The notes under the pieces are model-generated. The model searched no databases and was not told where the DNA came from. It was given only the letters and a program-made list of their open reading frames with translations. The translations under genes were made by a program, and so were the position numbers. A stretch of DNA of 64,000 nt from Alphaproteobacteria bacterium (GTDB lineage: Bacteria; Pseudomonadota; Alphaproteobacteria; Caulobacterales; Aquidulcibacteraceae). The first letter of the stretch is position 1; every line of letters starts with the position of its first letter. The DNA lies in NCBI GenBank assembly GCA_016124655.1, contig WGNI01000010.1, positions 62,001 to 126,000 on the forward strand, written 5' to 3'. Shown here in pieces: positions 9,528 through 16,713 of this stretch.

Positions 9528-9971
9528 TCAGGCGCCGTCCTTGGCGGACTTGCCGCCTTTCGCCAGCGGCGCGCCGTAAAGCTCCAGCCGGTGGTCGACC
9601 AATTCGTATCCCAGGCGCCGCGCAATCTCGCGCTGCAGGCGCTCGATCTCCGGATCGACGAACTCGATGACCTCGCCGGTTTTCATGTCGATCAGGTGAT
9701 CATGGTGCGTGTCCGGCACTTCCTCATACCGTGAACGCCCGTCCCGGAAGTCATGACGCTCCAGAATGCCCGCCTCTTCGAACAAGCGCACCGTGCGGTA
9801 CACCGTGGCGATTGAAATGTGCGAATCCTCTGCCGCCGCGCGGCGGTGCAGCTCCTCCACATCGGGATGGTCTTTGGCCTGCGACAGGACCCGCGCGATG
9901 ACGCGCCGTTGATCGGTCATGCGCATGCCCTTTTCGATGCACAGCTTCTCGATCCTATCCATCCTATCCAT
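9528..9971 (-). CDS. fur: Fur family iron-responsive regulator
   Basis: The protein has 147 residues. A winged-helix domain with HPDVEELHRRA and ISIATVYRTVRLFEEAG precedes a dimerisation and metal domain with HHDHLIDMKTGEVIEF. The CxxC zinc motif of enterobacterial Fur is replaced by acidic and Thr residues, which is normal for alphaproteobacterial Fur/Mur. The start lies in a tandem 9-base duplication (ATGGATAGG twice). ATG 9971 has GAGGG upstream, and ATG 9962 has an AGG just before it. The tsaB-rimI-fur-miaB order is conserved. Whether it senses iron or manganese cannot be decided from the sequence. Confidence 0.93.
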   Translation of the reverse strand: MDRMDRIEKLCIEKGMRMTDQRRVIARVLSQAKDHPDVEELHRRAAAEDSHISIATVYRTVRLFEEAGILERHDFRDGRSRYEEVPDTHHDHLIDMKTGEVIEFVDPEIERLQREIARRLGYELVDHRLELYGAPLAKGGKSAKDGA

Positions 9972-9998
9972 CGCACCCTCGCGCCAGAAGGAAGCGCC

Positions 9999-10014
9999 GC
10001 CCGCCGAGGCGGGC
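9999..10014 (-). promoter_or_regulatory. Hairpin in the fur leader
   Basis: A perfect G/C inverted repeat (GCCCGCC, two bases, GGCGGGC) lies 28-43 bases upstream of the fur start. It has no T-run on either strand, so it is not an intrinsic terminator of rimI. It may be a leader hairpin or a chance GC palindrome. Confidence 0.25.
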
Positions 10015-10111
10015 GCGAATCCATCCCCCAATATTAGCGTCTCATGCGCGGATTTTGAGCCGAAAGGGCCAACGATGAGAGAAAAAGCGCAGCCGATTGC
10101 GCGATTGACGC

Positions 10112-10585
10112 TCAATCCTGCGCCGCGAACGTCTCCGCAGCGGTGCGACTGAGAATCAGTTTCATGATCAAGGCGTCTTCCGACGCGCCGCCGCGTTCAT
10201 AATACCGCGGCCTCCGCCCGATTTCCCGGAACCCCAGACCGTCATACAGCGCACGCGCCGCCCCGTTGCCGACCCCGACCTCCAGCACCATCGCCTCTGC
10301 GCCGAGCGCAGCGGCATGGGCGATCGTCGCCGCCATCAGCTTGCCGCCCCAGCCGCGGCGCCGCGCCGCCTCGGCAGTCACCAAGGTCAGGATTTCCGCG
10401 TCCCCGCCCGGCGCCCAGGCGAGCGCAAACGCCACCGGCGCTGGCGGGCTCGCCCAGTACCCGAATGCGCCGCGCGCCAGCAGGTCCAAGATTTCCTCTT
10501 CCGACCAGCCGCGCGGAAACGCATGCGCATGAAGCGCCGCCAGCTCCTGAACGACCCCTGGCGCAATGGGCGCGATGTCCGTCAT
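10112..10585 (-). CDS. rimI: Ribosomal protein S18 alanine N-acetyltransferase (GNAT)
   Basis: The protein has 157 residues and a GNAT fold. It has the N-terminal PRGWSEEEI segment typical of RimI, an acetyl-CoA loop RRRGWGGKLM at about 75-84, and a C-terminal LGFREIGRRPRYYERGG signature. RimI acetylates the N-terminal Ala of ribosomal protein S18, and in many bacteria it is encoded next to tsaB. Here the genes overlap as ATGA (10582-10585), which implies coupled translation. The substrate is inferred from this context. About 140 bases lie between its stop and the fur start. Confidence 0.9.
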   Translation of the reverse strand: MTDIAPIAPGVVQELAALHAHAFPRGWSEEEILDLLARGAFGYWASPPAPVAFALAWAPGGDAEILTLVTAEAARRRGWGGKLMAATIAHAAALGAEAMVLEVGVGNGAARALYDGLGFREIGRRPRYYERGGASEDALIMKLILSRTAAETFAAQD

Positions 10586-11226
10586 GGCGCCTCCGCCGGC
10601 CGTGCGTCAGGCGCGCGGAGATAAAGCGGCGCCGGCGGATGCCGCAGCGGATCGCGTTGCGCGGACATCGCCGCAAGCGCCGCCGCATCCGGCGAAATTG
10701 CAGCATCGACGAAAAATCGATCGGTCTCGCCAAAGCGGTCGGCGCCGGGGCCGCGGACCGCGATCGCCATGTCTTGCGCGGCTGACGCGAACGCGGCGCG
10801 CCCAAGGTCAGACGACGCAAAACGCTGCGGCGCGACCCGTGCATCGCCATCGAGATAAAGCGCTCCATACGAAGCGCCCGGCGTCGACACCCATCCCGCC
10901 CGCGCGCCGGACGCGCCGCGCTCCAGCGCCAACGCCTCCAGCGTCGAAATCCCAACACACGGAACCTTCAGCGCCAGCGCCAGGCCGCGCGCAAACGCCA
11001 GCCCAACGCGTACGCCCGTGAATGACCCCGGCCCGGTCGTCACCGCAATGCGCTCGATCGCGCGAAACGCAACGCCCGCCTGCGCCGCCGCGTCGCGCGC
11101 CATCGGCGCGATGCGCTCGGCCTGGCCGCGATCCATCGCTTCCGATGTGTGCGCCAGCACCGCGTCGCCGCGCACGATCGCGACCGAGCAGGCGTTCAGC
11201 GCTGTGTCGATCGCTAAGATCAACAC
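10582..11226 (-). CDS. tsaB: tRNA t6A37 biosynthesis protein TsaB
   Basis: TsaB is the inactive ASKHA partner that stabilises TsaD in the t6A37 tRNA-modifying complex. The protein has 214 residues. It begins with LILAIDTALNACSVAI, and the signature TTGPGSFTGVRVGLAFARG lies at about 63-81. The first 110 residues are well conserved and the C-terminal half is weaker, as usual. It overlaps rimI by four bases and starts 14 bases after the nfu stop, so nfu-tsaB-rimI is probably one unit. Confidence 0.95.
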   Translation of the reverse strand: MLILAIDTALNACSVAIVRGDAVLAHTSEAMDRGQAERIAPMARDAAAQAGVAFRAIERIAVTTGPGSFTGVRVGLAFARGLALALKVPCVGISTLEALALERGASGARAGWVSTPGASYGALYLDGDARVAPQRFASSDLGRAAFASAAQDMAIAVRGPGADRFGETDRFFVDAAISPDAAALAAMSAQRDPLRHPPAPLYLRAPDARPAEAP

Positions 11227-11239
11227 GCAGTCGCCCCCG

Positions 11240-11818
11240 CTACAGAACCTGTTCCACGCGATTCACCTCCGGCACGTAGTGGCGCAGCATGTTCTCGATG
11301 CCTTGCTTGAGCGTGATCGTGGAGGACGGACAGCCCGCGCAGCTGCCCTTCATGTTGAGACGCACCAGACCCTCATCATGCTCCCAGGAATGGAACGTGA
11401 TGTCGCCGCCGTCGCGCGCCACCGCAGGACGAATGCGCGTCTCGATCAGATCGCGGATTTGCTCCACGATCTCGGCCGCCTCGCCCTCATAGGCGATGTC
11501 CGCGGCGTCGTCGGCGACCGCTTCCGCGCGTTCGGAAACAACCGGCAGGCCTGCCACGAAATGCTCCATGATCGCGCCGAGCAAAAATGGCTTCAGCACC
11601 GGCCAATCCACGTCGTCGGCCTTGGTGACGGTCACGAAGTCCGAACCCAAATAGACCCGCGCCACGCCCTCCACCTCGAACAGGGATCGCGCCAACAGCG
11701 ACGCGTCCTCCGCGGAGGCGGCGTCGGGAAATTCGCGCCCGCCCTGACCGAGCACGTCGCGGCCGGGCAGGAACTTCAACGTGTTGGGATTGGGCGTGGC
11801 TTCGGTTTGGATGAACAT
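11240..11818 (-). CDS. NifU-like iron-sulfur cluster carrier
   Basis: The protein has 192 residues in two domains. The Nfu_N domain (about 1-88) begins MFIQTEATPNPNTLKF. The C-terminal NifU domain (about 105-178) has the cluster-binding CxxC in GSCAGCPSS. Nfu proteins carry 4Fe-4S clusters to target enzymes, and two radical SAM enzymes (MiaB, HemW) are encoded nearby. The start at ATG 11818 matches the family N terminus; the frame extends further upstream but without conserved sequence. It sits 47 bases downstream of the stress-protein gene. Confidence 0.94.
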   Translation of the reverse strand: MFIQTEATPNPNTLKFLPGRDVLGQGGREFPDAASAEDASLLARSLFEVEGVARVYLGSDFVTVTKADDVDWPVLKPFLLGAIMEHFVAGLPVVSERAEAVADDAADIAYEGEAAEIVEQIRDLIETRIRPAVARDGGDITFHSWEHDEGLVRLNMKGSCAGCPSSTITLKQGIENMLRHYVPEVNRVEQVL

Positions 11819-11865
11819 GGTCAGAACCTGTGAGAAGATGAAAATGGTTGGCCGGCGCGCGCCAA

Positions 11866-12369
11866 TCAACCGTCAGCGGAAGGCGGATCGCCCGGATCGG
11901 CCAGCGCACGGATCTGCGCGTCCGACACGCCGTGCGGTACAACGACCACGGGCACGGCCCGGTCGCTGTCGAAAGCGCTGCCTTTCAGCACAGCCGAAAC
12001 CAGCGGCCCTGGCCCGCCCGGTCCGCCTCCGGCCGCCAGCGTCACGATCTTGATCGCCGCGTCTTCCTTAAGGGTTTTGCGCAGCTCGGCCTTCACCTCG
12101 CCTTCGCGAATGATCCGCTCGGCGTTGACGTTCGTCTCCGCCCAGACTTGGGCGGCGAAGCGCTCCATCCGCGCTTCGGCCTGCTCCTGCGCCTGACGCC
12201 GCATCTCCTCGGCCACCGACACCCATGCGGCGGGCTCAGCCGGCTCCAGGACCTGAAGGATCACCAGCCCTGCGCGCGTCGCGCGCGCCCGAAGCGCCGC
12301 ATAGAGCAGCGCGGTTGGAAATTCCGGGCTCTCGTCTGCAACCACCAGGAACTTGAACGTGGCGCTCAT
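11866..12369 (-). CDS. Universal stress protein family protein
   Basis: The protein has 167 residues with a single Usp-like alpha/beta domain. It begins TFKFLVVADESPEFPTALLYA, and strands and helices alternate up to PVVVVPHG near residue 150. The ATP-binding glycine pattern G-x2-G-x9-GS is only loosely matched around GGGPGGPGP, so nucleotide binding is uncertain. A Usp gene at this place, between the trpS region and nfu, is common in alphaproteobacteria. Its function is unknown. Confidence 0.85.
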   Translation of the reverse strand: MSATFKFLVVADESPEFPTALLYAALRARATRAGLVILQVLEPAEPAAWVSVAEEMRRQAQEQAEARMERFAAQVWAETNVNAERIIREGEVKAELRKTLKEDAAIKIVTLAAGGGPGGPGPLVSAVLKGSAFDSDRAVPVVVVPHGVSDAQIRALADPGDPPSADG

Positions 12370-12386
12370 GCGGCGCCGATGGTCGC

Positions 12387-13370
12387 CTATGTCGGCGCGG
12401 GCGGCAAGCGAGCCGGGGGGAGGCTCGCCGCGCGCGCGATCCCGTCCTTGGCCAGCTCCAACTCCAGCGCCAGCGCCGAGAGGTGGTTTGGCGGCCCATC
12501 GCCCATCGGATTGCCGTTGGACAGAAACAGCGGAGAGGCGCTCGCCGCACGGTCGAGCGCGGCAAGCGCAGGGCCAAGCCCATCCGCCATCGCCGCGTCC
12601 TCCGTATCCTGGGCAGCCCCGCGCAACGCCGCCGCCCAGCCATATGCCGCGCCACGCGCGCTATAAAATCCTGCCTCCGCGCGCTCCGTTGTGTCGCCCG
12701 CGCCGGTTTCCGCAGCCAGCGCCTCTGCGCGCAACTCCAGATCCGCGACCGCTGCGGCGCACAGCGCCCGCAGTGCGTCGTCGCTGCGATCGAACGTCAC
12801 CCGACCGTCGGCGATCGCGCTCTGCAGGCGCATCAGCGCGCCCGCAAGCTTGGCGCGGTCATCCAAGGCCGTGCTCGTCGCCAGCGCCCGCGCGTCAGCC
12901 AGTTCGACGCTGCGCGCCCCGCGTGCCGCCGGAACCTCGTTGAGGGCCGCGGAGGCAGCAGTCTCCGCCCCGGCGAGAAAATACGCCTCGCGTCGCCGCA
13001 ACGCCGTCGTGGCGAACATGGCCCGGTCGTCCTTCAAGGTGGCGCTGCGCGCACGCAAACTGTGCAAATGGATCAGTGCGGCCATGAAGGCGTCGCCCTG
13101 CGCATGCTCCCCGACCAGCGCGGCGCTCGGCGCTTCGTACCGGCTCAGTTCCGCATAGAGCCGCGCCGCGCCGACCCAGAGCACGGCCAGGGTCGCCGCA
13201 AATCCCGCCAGCAGCCAGGACCCGCGCGCGAGCCGTCGCAGCAGAGCCCTCCGCGCCCCCGAAGGCTGCGGCCGCGCCGCCGCCGCGGTCGCGGGCGGAG
13301 CGCCGATGACGTCAAACACGAATTGCCGCGCGGCGCCGCCGATCCGGCGCAGCCGGTCGTCGAGGGGCAT
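12387..13370 (-). CDS. Membrane-anchored protein of unknown function
   Basis: The protein has 327 residues. A basic N-terminal cytoplasmic part of about 50 residues is followed by one membrane span (WLLAGFAATLAVLWVGAARL, about 52-71). A long Ala-rich helical region reaches the C terminus and probably faces the periplasm. The segment SPLFLSNGNPMGDGPPNHLS at about 281-300 reminds me of the C-terminal motif of DUF2333 proteins, but I cannot confirm that. There is no Cys-rich or catalytic motif. It starts with ATG 13370 and lies 17 bases upstream of the Usp gene, probably in the same unit. Confidence 0.65.
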   Translation of the reverse strand: MPLDDRLRRIGGAARQFVFDVIGAPPATAAAARPQPSGARRALLRRLARGSWLLAGFAATLAVLWVGAARLYAELSRYEAPSAALVGEHAQGDAFMAALIHLHSLRARSATLKDDRAMFATTALRRREAYFLAGAETAASAALNEVPAARGARSVELADARALATSTALDDRAKLAGALMRLQSAIADGRVTFDRSDDALRALCAAAVADLELRAEALAAETGAGDTTERAEAGFYSARGAAYGWAAALRGAAQDTEDAAMADGLGPALAALDRAASASPLFLSNGNPMGDGPPNHLSALALELELAKDGIARAASLPPARLPPAPT

Positions 13371-13465
13371 GGTCGGCGTCCGCCTGATGCTGTCCGGAGG
13401 GGAGGATGTAGCACAGTCTCCTTACGGCGGCGTCAATGTTGCGCTGCAGCCTGGACTGCCCGGCA

Positions 13466-13903
13466 TCAAGCAGGCGCGGCCTCCACGGTCGCGACGATCT
13501 CGATCAGACCGGCGCGCTCGAACTGCAGCCGGACCGGTACCCCATCGCCTGCCGCCAGCGGGCCCGACAGCCCGATGAGGAGGATGTGCGCCCCGCCAGG
13601 CCGCAGCTGAACGGACCGGTGCGCGGGCAGCGCCAGTCCCCCCGTCGGAGCGCCGGGGGCCCGGATCTCCGCGCGCTCCGCCGCGACGGACGACGCCGCA
13701 ATCAACCGATCTGCGCCGCCATGATTGATGAAGGTCAGGAACACCGAAGTGGACGCCCCCGCGCGCGCCGTCGGCAGCGCGATGGGCTGGTCAATGACGA
13801 TATCGCCGAGACGAAAGTCCCGCGCGCTGGCTTCGCGAGCCGCAAAGAGGCTGGAGGCGAACGCTGCGCCCACAGCAATGCCCGCGGCCATCAAAACCCG
13901 CAT
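13466..13903 (-). CDS. PCuAC-fold (DUF461) periplasmic protein lacking copper ligands
   Basis: The protein has 145 residues. A signal peptide (about 1-27, ending EASA) precedes a cupredoxin-like domain with family landmarks FLTFINHGGADRLIAASS, AAERAEI, SVQLRPGGAHILLIGL and PVRLQFERAG. PCuAC proteins normally bind Cu(I) through H(M)x10Mx21HxM. Here the first His-Met is Arg-Ala, the Met-rich loop is missing and the last Met is Leu, so only one His remains. ATG 13903 has AAGGGG six bases upstream. The gene lies 28 bases upstream of the trpS stop, between trpS and the membrane-anchored gene. It may bind another ligand or act as a scaffold. Confidence 0.82.
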   Translation of the reverse strand: MRVLMAAGIAVGAAFASSLFAAREASARDFRLGDIVIDQPIALPTARAGASTSVFLTFINHGGADRLIAASSVAAERAEIRAPGAPTGGLALPAHRSVQLRPGGAHILLIGLSGPLAAGDGVPVRLQFERAGLIEIVATVEAAPA

Positions 13904-13931
13904 GGAGAACCCCTTCTGAGCTGTCCGAGCT

Positions 13932-14963
13932 TCAGCGCCAAAATCCGACAATTCTTCGGACGTCAGCCATGATCGGCGCAGCAATCGCCTGCGCCTTTTC
14001 GCCGCCCTCGCGCAGGATGGCGTCAATTTGCACGGGATCCGCGCGAAGCCGACGGATTTCGCCCGCGATGGGAGCAAGCCGGGCGATCAGCGCGTCCGCC
14101 AGCGCCGGCTTGAACGCGCCGAAGCCTTTGCCGCCCCAGTCGCGGAGCGCCTCCGCTGTGGAGACACCTGTGACCGCGGCGAAAATGCCGACCAGGTTCT
14201 CCACTTCCGGGCGCCCGGCCAAACCCTCGACCGTCTCCGGCAGCGGATGCGGATCGGTCGTCGCGCGCTTGATCTTGTTGGCGATCGCATCCGCGTCATC
14301 GCTGAGATTGATGCGCGATTGATCGGATGGATCGGACTTCGACATCTTCTTCGACCCATCGCGCAGGCTCATGATCCGCGCCCCGGGCCCCTGGATCAAA
14401 GGCTCCGGCAAGGGAAAGAACCCCTCCGCGTCGAAGTCGTTGTTGAACTTCTGCGCGATGTCGCGGCTGAGCTCGAGATGTTGCTTCTGATCTTCGCCCA
14501 CGGGAACATGCGTGGCCTTGTAAACCAGGATGTCCGCCGCCATCAGCGTGGGATAGGTGAACAAGCCGACCGAAGACCGCTCGGCGTGCTTGCCCGCCTT
14601 GTCCTTGAACTGCGTCATGCGCTGCAGCCAGCCCATCCGCGCAACGCAATTGAAAATCCACGCCAGCTCGGTGTGCGCAGGCACAGCCGATTGCACGAAG
14701 ATCAGCGACTTTCGCGGATCGACGCCGGCGGCGAGATAGGCGGCCGCGACATCGCGCGTATTCTCCGCAAGATTGGGCTGCAGCTCCGCCGTGATCGCGT
14801 GCTGATCGACGATGCAATAGATGCAATCGTCGAAGTCTTTCTGCAGATCGACAAATTTGACCAGCGCGCCGAGATAGTTTCCCAGATGCAGCCCGCTCGT
14901 CGGCTGCATGCCTGAGAACACGCGCTTTGGGCCGGCATAGGGCGCCGGAGGATTATCGGACAT
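13932..14963 (-). CDS. trpS: Tryptophanyl-tRNA synthetase
   Basis: This class I synthetase charges tRNA-Trp. The protein has 343 residues. The HIGH-type motif appears as [12 protein letters not shown] near residue 30, and the KMSKS loop as [11 protein letters not shown] near residue 210. ATG 14963 has GGAG six bases upstream and is preferred over an in-frame ATG nine codons earlier. It follows murJ with a gap of about 140 bases. Confidence 0.97.
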   Translation of the reverse strand: MSDNPPAPYAGPKRVFSGMQPTSGLHLGNYLGALVKFVDLQKDFDDCIYCIVDQHAITAELQPNLAENTRDVAAAYLAAGVDPRKSLIFVQSAVPAHTELAWIFNCVARMGWLQRMTQFKDKAGKHAERSSVGLFTYPTLMAADILVYKATHVPVGEDQKQHLELSRDIAQKFNNDFDAEGFFPLPEPLIQGPGARIMSLRDGSKKMSKSDPSDQSRINLSDDADAIANKIKRATTDPHPLPETVEGLAGRPEVENLVGIFAAVTGVSTAEALRDWGGKGFGAFKPALADALIARLAPIAGEIRRLRADPVQIDAILREGGEKAQAIAAPIMADVRRIVGFWR

Positions 14964-15101
14964 GGTGGGCTCCAGATCGGGTGCAAGCAATGCGGCCGCT
15001 CTCGCGGCGCGGCGTCAGACAGACAACCCGCGGCGCCATCGTCCGGCGCAATCAAGGCTCTTGGCCATCAACATCGATCCCGTGCAACCGCGCGGCTTGT
15101 A

Positions 15102-16706
15102 TCAGCCGTCAAAGCTGGTCGGCAAGGTGTCCGGCCGGTCGGGGCCGCGTTCGCGTTTGAGGAGATTGTCGCGCACCTCCCGCCAGGTGACGGCGCGGAG
15201 CAGGAACGCCCAGGCAAAATAGAAGACGCCAGCGCCAAGGATCACCGCGAGAACTGCGAACTCCTTGTTCCCGAGCGCCGCCGCCAGCGCTCCGCTATTG
15301 GCTTGCGCGACCGCCAAGGCGACGAACAGAAGCCCCGACGCCGCGAGCAGCCGGACCAGCCGCGAGATCGCGCCAGCGCTTGGCGCATAGGCTTTGCGCG
15401 CAATCAGCGACCGGATCATCAGCGCGACATTGACCCACGCCGCAGCGCTCGTCGCCACCGCAAGGCCAGGAAACCCCGGCATGCCCGCCGCGCGCAGACC
15501 GAAGAACAGCGCCGCGCCAAAGAAGACATTCAGCGCCATGGACACGATCGCGTACCGCATCGGCGCGCGCGTATCCTCACGCGCAAAGAAAGCCGGCGCA
15601 TAAATTTTCGCCAGCACGAACGCCGGCACGCCCCAGCCATAGTGAAACAACGCCAGCGCGGCGTTCTCTGCGTCCTGCGCCGTGAATGCGCCGCGCGTGA
15701 ACAAGCCATCCAGCAAGAGATTCGGCGCGGCCAGCATGGCCGCCGCCGCCGGCAACGTGAACGCCATCGACAGCGCGACCGCATCGTCAAGCGCTGTCCG
15801 CGCGCCGGGCGCATCGTCTTCCTGCACCAGGCGCGCCAGGCGCGGCAACATCGCCACGCCCACCGCGATGCCGATCAAGCCGAGCGGCAATTGATAGAGC
15901 CGGTCAGCGACATTGAGATACGTGATGGCGCCCGATTCAAACGACGCCAGCGCCTGGCTGACGATCACATTGATCTGCAGCGCCCCGCCCGCAATCGCGC
16001 CCGGCGCAGCGAGCGCAAACAGGCGGCGCACGCCAGGCGTAATTTTCGGCGCCGGAAAATATGTCCGCACGCCGCGGCTGCGTGCGCCCAGATACACCCA
16101 TGCCGCCTGCAGCACGCCGGAGATCGAAACCCCGACCGCCGCAGCAATTGCGGCCTGACGCGGCGAATCGCGAAACAGCAAAAGCGCCGCCAGAATGCAG
16201 AGATTGAACAGGATCGGCGCCGCTGCGGCGACAAAGAACACGCCGCGTGAATTCAGCACGCCGGAATAGAGCGTCGCCACGCTCATCGCCACGAGATACG
16301 GCATGGCGATCTGCGTCAGCAAGGTCGCAAAGTTGAACGCGTCCGGTTCGTCCGCGTAGCCGGCGAACATCACCAGATTAATCCACGGCATCGCGAAAAT
16401 CGCCGCGGCTGACAACACCGTCGTCGCCAGCAACAGCACCGAGACCGCTTCGCCCGCTAAACGATCCGCTGCGTCCTCGCCTTCGCCGCGAAGCGTCTTG
16501 GCGTAGACCGGCACGAACGCCTGGCTGAACGCGCCTTCCGCGAACAAGCGCCGGAACAGGTTTGGGAACCGCAACGCCGCGAAGAAGGCGTCCGCGACCG
16601 GGCCCGCGCCCAGCGCCGCGGCCAGCAACAGATCGCGCGCCAGCCCGAGCACGCGCGACACGAGCGTCAATCCGCCGATCACGGCTGTGTTGCGGGCAAG
16701 GCTCAT
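15102..16706 (-). CDS. murJ: Lipid II flippase MurJ (MviN)
   Basis: MurJ moves the peptidoglycan precursor lipid II across the inner membrane. The protein has 534 residues with about 14 hydrophobic spans. The N terminus SLARNTAVIGGLTLVSRVLG, then GPVADAFFAALRFPNLFRRL and AFVPVYAK, are typical MVIN/MOP motifs. The C-terminal tail is basic. It starts 7 bases after the glnD stop, so glnD-murJ (and perhaps trpS) form one unit, an order common in alphaproteobacteria. Confidence 0.96.
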   Translation of the reverse strand: MSLARNTAVIGGLTLVSRVLGLARDLLLAAALGAGPVADAFFAALRFPNLFRRLFAEGAFSQAFVPVYAKTLRGEGEDAADRLAGEAVSVLLLATTVLSAAAIFAMPWINLVMFAGYADEPDAFNFATLLTQIAMPYLVAMSVATLYSGVLNSRGVFFVAAAAPILFNLCILAALLLFRDSPRQAAIAAAVGVSISGVLQAAWVYLGARSRGVRTYFPAPKITPGVRRLFALAAPGAIAGGALQINVIVSQALASFESGAITYLNVADRLYQLPLGLIGIAVGVAMLPRLARLVQEDDAPGARTALDDAVALSMAFTLPAAAAMLAAPNLLLDGLFTRGAFTAQDAENAALALFHYGWGVPAFVLAKIYAPAFFAREDTRAPMRYAIVSMALNVFFGAALFFGLRAAGMPGFPGLAVATSAAAWVNVALMIRSLIARKAYAPSAGAISRLVRLLAASGLLFVALAVAQANSGALAAALGNKEFAVLAVILGAGVFYFAWAFLLRAVTWREVRDNLLKRERGPDRPDTLPTSFDG

Positions 16707-16713
16707 GACGCCG

